NCBI RefSeq assembly: GCF_017168195.1
Contig: NZ_JADNYL010000003.1
Location: 558,001 to 622,000, forward strand
Source of the DNA: Thalassotalea sp. G2M2-11
GTDB taxonomy: Bacteria; Pseudomonadota; Gammaproteobacteria; Enterobacterales; Alteromonadaceae
Direction of reading: 5' to 3'
DNA: 64,000 nt
Notes under the pieces: model-generated
What the model saw: only the letters and a program-made list of their open reading frames with translations
Told to the model about the DNA's origin: nothing
Databases searched by the model: none
Part shown: positions 20,143 to 26,817 of the stretch, in pieces
How positions within the stretch are numbered: position 1 is the stretch's first letter
How the letters are laid out: every line of letters begins with the position of its first letter
Made by a program: the position numbers and the translations under genes

Positions 20143-21630
20143 TTAACTGTGGTGTATTAACATTTCATCGTGCTTGGCTAAAACCAGAACATCTTCTTGT
20201 GGAGTCAATTGACTAACGAGGTATATGACTAATGAAGATAAAAGAAAACCAGGAACTATTTCATACATTACTGAACTAAGTGATTGACCATTGATAGTGA
20301 TAGGAGCGTAAATCCAAAACAATACCGTTAATGCACCTGTTATCATGCCAGCCAAAGCGGCATTTCTTGTCATCTTTTTCCAGTATAAACAACCTATCAC
20401 CACTGGACCAAAAGCTGCGCCAAAACCGGCCCAAGCGTTACTCACTAACGATAATATAGATGAGTTTCGATCGTAGGCTAAGTAGATAGCAACTAAGGCC
20501 ACTAAAAATACCGAAATTCGTCCTACCAAAACTTGCTGTTTTTCGCTCGCGTCGCGATGCAAAAAGGTTTTATAGAAATCTTCCGTTAGTGAGCTTGAAG
20601 TCACTAACAGCTGAGAAGATATTGTACTCATAATAGCCGCCAAAATTGCCGCTAATAAAAAGCCAGCGATCAGGGGGTTAAATAAAATTTGCGATAATAA
20701 GATAAAAATAGTTTCTGCATCATCAAGCTTAAGATCGGTTTTCAAAACAAACGCGATACCCGCAAAGCCTGTCGCCATAGCCCCAGCAATAGACACTATC
20801 ATCCAGCTCATGCCAATACGACGTGCAGTTGGCATGTCTTTAACGCTACGTATCGCCATAAATCGAACAATGATATGTGGTTGACCAAAATACCCTAACC
20901 CCCATGCCATCGCTGACAGTATGCCAATAAAACTCATACCGCTAAAAATATCTAACAAAGCGGGATCTAAAGAATTAATGCTTGAGTGCATTTCAGATAA
21001 ACCACCTACTTCATTAATAGCAACAACGGGCACTAAAACTAAAGCGATAAACATAATACAGCCCTGAACAAAATCCGTTAAACTCACCGCTAAAAAGCCA
21101 CCAAATAAAGTATAAGCAACAACGACACCAGCGGTAATATACAAACCTAACTCATAATTCAGACCAAAAGAGCTTTCAAATAACTTGCCACCAGCAACAA
21201 TACCGCTTGACGTATAAAGAGTGAAAAACACTACGATAACAACGGACGACACTACCCTTAACATGCGAGAATTATCATTAAAGCGATTTTCAAAAAAGTC
21301 AGGCAAAGTGATCGAGTCATTGGCTATTTCCGTATAGGTTCTCAGACGTGGCGCGACAATAAGGTAATTTAAAAAAGCGCCAATAACTAAACCAACGGCA
21401 ATCCATAAACTACTTAATCCTGAAATATACATAGCCCCTGGCAAGCCCATTAACATCCATCCACTCATGTCAGAAGCCCCAGCAGACAATGCTGCAACAC
21501 TTGGACTTAAACTCCGTCCTCCTAGCATATAGCCTGAAACATCGCTTGTTGATTTACGATATGCATACAAACCTATGGCAAGCATAGCTACAAAATAAAC
21601 ACCTAAAGAAAAAAGAGTTTCAAGTTCCAA
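20143..21630 (-). CDS. putP: Sodium/proline symporter PutP
   Basis: Inner-membrane SSS-family transporter with about 13 transmembrane helices that imports proline with sodium. Family motifs include YMLGGRSLSPSVAALSAGAS in helix 2, the adjacent DMSGWMLMGLPGA and WGLGYFGQPHIIVRFMA. I chose the TTG at 21630 (MELETLFSLG) because AGGTGG lies 8 nt before it and this gives 495 aa against about 502 in E. coli. The frame is open upstream to an ATG-rich N-terminus at 21684, which would add 18 non-hydrophobic residues without a ribosome site. It probably forms an operon with putA. Confidence 0.93.
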   Translation of the reverse strand: MELETLFSLGVYFVAMLAIGLYAYRKSTSDVSGYMLGGRSLSPSVAALSAGASDMSGWMLMGLPGAMYISGLSSLWIAVGLVIGAFLNYLIVAPRLRTYTEIANDSITLPDFFENRFNDNSRMLRVVSSVVIVVFFTLYTSSGIVAGGKLFESSFGLNYELGLYITAGVVVAYTLFGGFLAVSLTDFVQGCIMFIALVLVPVVAINEVGGLSEMHSSINSLDPALLDIFSGMSFIGILSAMAWGLGYFGQPHIIVRFMAIRSVKDMPTARRIGMSWMIVSIAGAMATGFAGIAFVLKTDLKLDDAETIFILLSQILFNPLIAGFLLAAILAAIMSTISSQLLVTSSSLTEDFYKTFLHRDASEKQQVLVGRISVFLVALVAIYLAYDRNSSILSLVSNAWAGFGAAFGPVVIGCLYWKKMTRNAALAGMITGALTVLFWIYAPITINGQSLSSVMYEIVPGFLLSSLVIYLVSQLTPQEDVLVLAKHDEMLIHHS

Positions 21631-21684
21631 AATAATATCCACCTTTATATTTTTTATATTGTGATACGCCATGTTGAACATCAA

Positions 21685-21984
21685 CGTTCATCCAACAGAT
21701 TCAACACACCTGAGTAAATTTATTGTTTGATATTGTTAAAGAGCAGAACTGATCATAAATCCATAAAATATTTATGGTGAAATTGAGATGGAACACTTCT
21801 TATTGATATAAAATATTTAATGTTATTTTTTATGTATTTGAGCGTGAGTATCAAATATATGTATTATTTAACAACACAACATTGCCCAAAAAATTACTGG
21901 TTATACTATATTTTTAATAAAATAATTGAGGATTACGCCGAGTTAAGACTCTTTAGGATAACCATGTGTTATTGGAAACATTAA
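21685..21984. other. Divergent intergenic region between putP and the ECF sigma gene
   Basis: A 300 bp, very AT-rich region that must hold both promoters. Two inverted repeats stand out: CCATAAA-N3-TTTATGG at 21761-21777 and TATTTGA-N9-TCAAATA at 21835-21857. No reading frame of note. Confidence 0.6.
21761..21777. promoter_or_regulatory. Palindrome upstream of putP
   Basis: CCATAAAATATTTATGG: 7 bp arms with a 3 nt centre, about 130 nt upstream of the chosen putP start. Since this PutA has no DNA-binding domain, a separate proline regulator would need a site such as this. The assignment is speculative. Confidence 0.3.
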
Positions 21985-22560
21985 ATGCCGCCAATTAAGC
22001 AGTCAAATAATAGAGTATTAAAAGCATTTCAATCATGCAGGGATGGCTTAGTGCGTTCTATTATGAAAATGAGCGTAGAGCAACAGGATGTAGATGATAT
22101 TTTACAAGAAACCTTTATTAGAGTGTTACATTCAGACGCTCAACAACAAATTAAATCTCCTAAAGGTTACTTATTTGTCGTTTCTAGAAATTTAGTTCTC
22201 AATAAATTATTACAGAAATCAAAAGAAATACATACTGAATTAGATGAAGCGTTATTAGAAAATGATGTTGATGATACTGTTGAAAAAAATCTTTATCAAA
22301 AACATAAATTTGAACGTTTTAGTAAGGTATTAAGTGCGCTACCCGAAAAACATCGCCGCGCCATATTATTAAGAAAACTCTATTGTTTAAGCCACAAAGA
22401 AATCGCGAAGAAAATGAATGTTTCAGTAAGTTCCGTTGAAAAATATATAGCTAGCGGTTTAAAACAATGCAAACAAGCACTTTATGCTCAAGGATATGAA
22501 GTTAATGAACTTAAACTCCCGGTACAGCTAAGTCAATCAAATGAAGAGCGTAAAAAATGA
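21985..22560 (+). CDS. ECF sigma factor, FecI-like
   Basis: RNA polymerase sigma factor of the extracytoplasmic-function class, 191 aa. Region 2 lies at about residues 15-80 (DDILQETFIRVLHS). Region 4 lies at about 115-175, with the HTH in LSHKEIAKKMNVSVSSVEKY. The 3' end overlaps the next gene, a FecR-type regulator, by 4 bp (ATGA), so the two are made together. By analogy with FecI/FecR it should drive the downstream TonB-dependent receptor genes when the receptor signals substrate. The signal is unknown. Confidence 0.93.
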   Translation: MPPIKQSNNRVLKAFQSCRDGLVRSIMKMSVEQQDVDDILQETFIRVLHSDAQQQIKSPKGYLFVVSRNLVLNKLLQKSKEIHTELDEALLENDVDDTVEKNLYQKHKFERFSKVLSALPEKHRRAILLRKLYCLSHKEIAKKMNVSVSSVEKYIASGLKQCKQALYAQGYEVNELKLPVQLSQSNEERKK

Positions 22561-23594
22561 ATACAGATAACAAAGTAGTTTCACTTCATACAACAAATAC
22601 GATTGATGACGAAGCATCTATTTGGTTAGTAAGACTCGACGATGGCAATTTATCTGAAGCTTCAAAAAAAGAGTTAAAGGCCTGGTTAGCTGCAGATAAA
22701 AGACATCCAGCAGCATTAAAAGCGATGGCCGATATCTGGGATGACATGGATGAAATCCTCAATATTGTCGATGATAAAAACACATCAAAAAACATAAGCT
22801 TATGGCCAGTGTTACAACCAGTGTTAAAACCGGTTATGTTGGCGGCAACCATTAGTTTTCTCGCAATATTTATTTGGTTAACACCAGCTGACAGTATACA
22901 AAAAAGTACGTATGCCACATTAGTTGGACAACAGATGGATACAGTGTTTGATGATGGTTCTATTGTGCATTTAAATACTAATAGTCGTATAGAAGCAGAG
23001 TATTCTGATGAAAAACGAATAATTAAGTTAGTTAAAGGTGAGGCGTTATTTGAAGTAGCCCATGATGCTGAACGACCATTTATCGTTTACGTAGGAGATC
23101 GTTTGGTTCAAGCGATCGGAACAAAGTTTGTGATACATTTTGCAGCTGAAAATATTCAAGTCACTGTTACCGATGGTAAAGTCAAAATGTCAAAAGTAGC
23201 GCTTAATAAGCAGTTGGCAGATATTAAAGACTTGGATCCTAGCGCTATTGAAAAAGATGATGTTTATATTGCTAAAGGTGAAAAAGTGTTAGTGGGAAGT
23301 GATAAACATCCAACATTAACCCAGATAAAACCCGAGCTAATAAAACGTGAACTTTCTTGGCTAGATGGCAAATTAATTTTTGACAATGAAGAGTTGTTTG
23401 ACGTAATTGCAGAAATTAATCGTTATTTTGATATTACAATTGTGCTCAAAGATCCATCGTTACACAATATACGTATAAGTGGTCGTTTTGATCTTGGCGA
23501 CAGTGATGCATTAATTGAAGCGTTAGAACTTTCTTTTAATATTAAATCTCAACGCCTTGATGCTAATAAAGTATTACTAACTAAAAAAATATAG
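22557..23594 (+). CDS. FecR-type anti-sigma / signal-transducing membrane protein
   Basis: Single-pass inner-membrane protein of 345 aa. The N-terminal cytoplasmic DUF4880 sigma-binding domain covers about residues 15-65 (WLAADKRHPAALKAMADIWD). A transmembrane helix lies at about 90-110 (VMLAATISFLAIFIWLT). The periplasmic FecR domain covers about 118-215 (DDGSIVHLNTNSRIEAEYS). The C-terminal DUF4974/STN-like part is at about 265-345 (LSWLDGKLIFDNEELFDVIA). This last part normally contacts the STN domain of a receptor, and such a receptor is encoded at 26818-29715. A terminator follows the stop at once. Confidence 0.93.
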   Translation: MNTDNKVVSLHTTNTIDDEASIWLVRLDDGNLSEASKKELKAWLAADKRHPAALKAMADIWDDMDEILNIVDDKNTSKNISLWPVLQPVLKPVMLAATISFLAIFIWLTPADSIQKSTYATLVGQQMDTVFDDGSIVHLNTNSRIEAEYSDEKRIIKLVKGEALFEVAHDAERPFIVYVGDRLVQAIGTKFVIHFAAENIQVTVTDGKVKMSKVALNKQLADIKDLDPSAIEKDDVYIAKGEKVLVGSDKHPTLTQIKPELIKRELSWLDGKLIFDNEELFDVIAEINRYFDITIVLKDPSLHNIRISGRFDLGDSDALIEALELSFNIKSQRLDANKVLLTKKI

Positions 23595-23613
23595 CGATAC
23601 CTATCGCTTTTTT
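23593..23613 (+). terminator. Rho-independent terminator after the fecR-type gene
   Basis: AGCGATA-CC-TATCGCT followed by six T, with the stem beginning inside the stop codon. It separates the sigma/FecR operon from the first receptor gene. Confidence 0.9.
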
Positions 23614-23614
23614 C

Positions 23615-23650
23615 GAGGTTTTATTATCAACTCATCCATAATAAAACCTC
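23615..23650. repeat. Perfect 13 bp inverted repeat
   Basis: GAGGTTTTATTAT and ATAATAAAACCTC are exact complements with a 10 nt loop. It directly follows the fecR terminator and has only a weak U-run (AATTTT), so it could be a second terminator, a mRNA structure or a protein-binding site. Confidence 0.6.
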
Positions 23651-23670
23651 AATTTTCACTATGAGCCTTT

Positions 23671-23695
23671 TCACTCCATTTCACTCCATTTCACT
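23671..23695 (+). repeat. Helically phased TCACT direct repeats
   Basis: TCACTCCATT occurs twice in tandem and is followed by a third TCACT, so TCACT recurs at 23671, 23681 and 23691; another lies at 23656. The 10 bp spacing places each copy on the same DNA face, as in an array of activator sites. It is about 230 nt upstream of the receptor start. Confidence 0.45.
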
Positions 23696-23922
23696 AAAAT
23701 ATTAATTAAAAAATCGCCTGACGTTGACGCCAGAATATACGTGAAACTTGCACTATTTCATGTTGATAAATATCTCCAGCTTAATTAATAAACAATAAAA
23801 ACAGAAAAAAATTACGGGTTTTTACCTTCTCACACTCTTTAACTTAAGTTGCAAAAAAATTAACTAAATAGCAACTGAAGTACATAACTAAAAAACTATT
23901 TAAAAATCTTGAAGGAAATAAC

Positions 23923-26496
23923 ATGTCGACAAAATTTAAAACAGCGAGTTTATCTCTTGCTGTCGGTATCGCATTAGGCGTCGCCCCCTCACATGCTGCT
24001 GAGGCAGATGGAGCGACCAAGATTGAACGTATTGCAGTTGTTGGTACACGTAGTGCACCACGATCGGTAGATGACTCTCCTGTACCTATTGACTTGATTG
24101 GCGCTGAAGAATTAGACAAAGCGGGCAATACCGATATGTTAGAGTTAGTAAAAGGTACGGTGCCATCTTTTAACGTACAAACAAACCCGATATCTGATGC
24201 TGCCAGCTTAGTTAAACCTGCTAACCTTAGAGGCCTTTCATCAGATAGTACTTTGATACTCGTTAATGGTAAACGCCGTCACCGCGCCTCAGTCATCGCG
24301 TTGCTTGGAGGCGGTATTAATGATGGCGCACAAGGCCCCGACATTTCTGTTATTCCTAGTGCAGCACTCAAGCAAATTGAAGTATTACGTGACGGTGCAG
24401 CGGCGCAATATGGTTCCGATGCTATCGCAGGTGTCATGAATTTTGTATTAAAAGATGACGCTGAAGGCGGTTCTTTCTCAGTACGCCACGGTTCATATTA
24501 TGAAGGCGACGGTGACACGACTGAAATGAACGGTAATATCGGCATGGAATTGAGTCGAGATGGCTTTGCCAACCTGAGTTTTCAATATAAAAATGCTGAT
24601 GCGACAAGTCGAAGCGTTCAACGCCCAGATGCACAAGGGTTAATTGATGCAGGTAACACCAATGTTTCCAATTTAGCACAAATCTGGGGGTCGCCAGAAA
24701 TTAATGACGATATTACTATTTTTGGTAACTTTGGTTTAGATTTAGGACACAACCGTGAAGCCTATATGTTTGGCAATTACTCAGAACGAGATGTTCGTGG
24801 TGGTTTCTATTTCCGTAACCCTCATATTCGCGGTGGCGTTTATTCGGGTGATGGTGGTAATACTTTACTTGTAGCTGACTTAGACGGCTTAAATAATGGT
24901 ATCGAATGTCCAACCGTTAACATCACCACTGGCAACGTGTTAGGACAGGCTGATTACGGTCTTATCGCCGATCCTAATACTGCTGTTGGACAAAACTGTT
25001 TTGCCTTTAATGAAATGCTACCCGGTGGTTTTACCCCTAACTTTGGTGGCAATATTATCGATACTTCGTTAACTATGGGTACTCGAGGTGAGTTTAGTGA
25101 ATCGCTCTCGTATGACATCAGTGGCTCAGTAGGTCGAAACGCATCAAGCTACGTCATCTTTGACACTCTAAACGCATCATTAGGACCAGAGTCTCCGCGT
25201 GATTTCCACCCTGGAAAACATATTCAGCTAGAAAAATTCTTCAACATAGATTTAGTTAAAGAACTTGATGTAGGATTTGAATCTCCACTAGTCATTGCTG
25301 GTGGCTATGAATATCACCAAGAAACGTTTGATGTTATCGCTGGCGATGTCGAATCATATACCGCAGGTCCTTATACCGAGCAAGGTTTTGGTATAGGTTC
25401 TAATGGTTTTCCTGGATTTAAACCGTCTGCTGCAGGTTCGTTTTCTCGTCAAAACTATGCGTTATATTTGGATGTTGAAGCCCAGTATACTGAAAACTTT
25501 TTGATGGGTTATGCATTACGTTTTGAAGATTACAGTACCTTTGGCAACACCACGAACTACAAAATATCGGCACAGTATAATGTAACGGATGATTTTTCAT
25601 TACGTGGCTCTATCAGTTCAGGATTCCGTGCCCCTACTGTTGGTCAAGCGAACTATTCGAATGTACAAACCTCATTAGAAGGTGGCATATTAGTCGATTC
25701 CGCATTGTTACCTGCGACAAACCCTGTCGCAATTCAATTAGGGGCGACAGAATTAACACCTGAAGAGTCTGACAGCATTGCTTTTGGTGCGGTTTGGAAT
25801 ATCGAAGGATTCCACTTCACTCTTGATTATTACAATATTGAAGTGACGGATCGTATCTCGCAATCAACCAAATACAATTTATCAGACGAAGATAAAGCAA
25901 AACTAAAAGCTGACGGTGTGCCAAATGTTGATTCGATTCAACAAGTAAGCTTCTTTACTAACGATTTTGACACTACGACTGAAGGGATTGATTTTGTAGC
26001 AAATTATTCGACAGATTTATTAAATGGTAGCACGGTATTTAGCCTTGCTTATAACTGGAATGAAACAACCGTTGATAAATACTCCGCCATCACCGGTGAA
26101 GGTAAAGTATCTCGTTTAGAAAATGATTTACCTAATCACCGCTCAACATTCACCTGGGCTCAAAGCTGGGAAGACATTAATATGTTTACTCGAGTCAACT
26201 ACTATGGTGAATTTCAGGGTGTACACGTTGACTGGATAGGAACGCCAGACGAGCCAGGCACTGAAATCAACGCTGATGCAGAGATTACAGTTGACGTTGA
26301 AGTTACCTATCATGTAACTGAAGCACTTCGTCTTAGTGTTGGTGCGCAGAATGTATTTGATGTGTACCCAAGCAAACTTGACTTTGAAAAGCAAACAGGT
26401 GCGCCAAATAATAGCTGGGGCGGTAAATACTATGAAACATCGCCTTTTGGCTTTAACGGTGGATTCTACTACTTAAAAGCCACTTATAGTTTTTAA
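23923..26496 (+). CDS. TonB-dependent outer-membrane receptor without STN domain
   Basis: Outer-membrane beta-barrel transporter powered by TonB-ExbBD, 857 aa. The signal peptide is about residues 1-26 (SLAVGIALGVAPSHA). A TonB-box-like segment follows (IERIAVVGTR). The plug domain is about 45-165 (LRGLSSDSTLILVNGKRRHR, DGAAAQYGSDAIAGV). The barrel ends in YLKATYSF with the C-terminal Phe needed for Bam assembly. The start has GAAGGAAAT upstream. It is a clear paralogue of the next gene (shared VNGKRRHR, EVLRDGAAAQYGSDAIAGV, NCFAFNE, GGFTP). The substrate cannot be told from sequence; no Fur box was seen. Confidence 0.93.
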   Translation: MSTKFKTASLSLAVGIALGVAPSHAAEADGATKIERIAVVGTRSAPRSVDDSPVPIDLIGAEELDKAGNTDMLELVKGTVPSFNVQTNPISDAASLVKPANLRGLSSDSTLILVNGKRRHRASVIALLGGGINDGAQGPDISVIPSAALKQIEVLRDGAAAQYGSDAIAGVMNFVLKDDAEGGSFSVRHGSYYEGDGDTTEMNGNIGMELSRDGFANLSFQYKNADATSRSVQRPDAQGLIDAGNTNVSNLAQIWGSPEINDDITIFGNFGLDLGHNREAYMFGNYSERDVRGGFYFRNPHIRGGVYSGDGGNTLLVADLDGLNNGIECPTVNITTGNVLGQADYGLIADPNTAVGQNCFAFNEMLPGGFTPNFGGNIIDTSLTMGTRGEFSESLSYDISGSVGRNASSYVIFDTLNASLGPESPRDFHPGKHIQLEKFFNIDLVKELDVGFESPLVIAGGYEYHQETFDVIAGDVESYTAGPYTEQGFGIGSNGFPGFKPSAAGSFSRQNYALYLDVEAQYTENFLMGYALRFEDYSTFGNTTNYKISAQYNVTDDFSLRGSISSGFRAPTVGQANYSNVQTSLEGGILVDSALLPATNPVAIQLGATELTPEESDSIAFGAVWNIEGFHFTLDYYNIEVTDRISQSTKYNLSDEDKAKLKADGVPNVDSIQQVSFFTNDFDTTTEGIDFVANYSTDLLNGSTVFSLAYNWNETTVDKYSAITGEGKVSRLENDLPNHRSTFTWAQSWEDINMFTRVNYYGEFQGVHVDWIGTPDEPGTEINADAEITVDVEVTYHVTEALRLSVGAQNVFDVYPSKLDFEKQTGAPNNSWGGKYYETSPFGFNGGFYYLKATYSF

Positions 26497-26521
26497 TCAC
26501 TTAGTTGCTAATTAATAAGAC

Positions 26522-26552
26522 AAAAAACCTCAGCTTTTGCTGAGGTTTTTTT
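26522..26552 (+). terminator. Rho-independent terminator after the first receptor gene
   Basis: AACCTCAGC-TTTT-GCTGAGGTT with an A-run before it and seven T after it, about 25 nt past the stop codon. It makes the two receptor genes separate transcription units. Confidence 0.92.
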
Positions 26553-26784
26553 ATCAATAATACGACTTAGTTAAAATTAACATCAATGGTTGAATACCAG
26601 TTGTAATGATAAGATGAAGCCAATACTATTTGACAGAAACGAGCATGTCATTGTTATATCCTTGCAGTAAGCAATTGTAACTAGCGACCTTTACCGTCTT
26701 CAAATATTATTAATCAGGAGGTTCAAAGAGCAAGACAATCCTAGCAATAGTGATAATATGTTTCCTTAATAGGAGCAATTTTTA
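26553..26784. other. Leader region of the STN receptor gene
   Basis: Contains a candidate sigma-70 promoter (26630-26659) and, at 26716-26722, an isolated AGGAGGT without a start codon at usable distance. A second Shine-Dalgarno (AGGAG, 26771-26775) serves the short reading frame at 26785. Confidence 0.5.
26630..26659 (+). promoter_or_regulatory. Candidate sigma-70 promoter for the STN receptor gene
   Basis: A consensus -35 (TTGACA at 26630-26635) is followed after 18 bp by TTATAT, a poor -10. TGACA/TGTCA also form short inverted arms across the spacer. Weak evidence, based on the -35 only. Confidence 0.28.
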
Positions 26785-26817
26785 ATGCTAACTAACAGAC
26801 ATCGAGATATCTATTAA
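26785..26817 (+). CDS. Ten-codon reading frame (leader peptide or former N-terminus)
   Basis: ATG at 26785 encodes MLTNRHRDIY and then TAA, directly abutting the GTG start of the STN receptor and in the same frame. AGGAG lies 9 nt before this ATG, while the GTG has no good site of its own. It may be a leader whose termination loads ribosomes onto the GTG. It may instead be the original N-terminus cut off by a stop codon. Confidence 0.45.
   Translation: MLTNRHRDIY

Larger units (their letters stand above)
23595..23922. other. Intergenic region upstream of the first receptor gene
   Basis: 328 bp with stacked signals: the fecR terminator, a 13 bp perfect hairpin (23615-23650), a 10 bp-period direct repeat (23671-23695) and then an AT-rich leader to the receptor start. 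The promoter recognised by the ECF sigma factor is expected here, but I could not assign -35 and -10 elements. Confidence 0.6.

Noticed and set aside
23844-24128. Minus-strand frame of 94 codons over the start of the first receptor gene
   Set aside because: It overlaps the signal peptide and TonB box of a clear receptor gene and has no homologous features.
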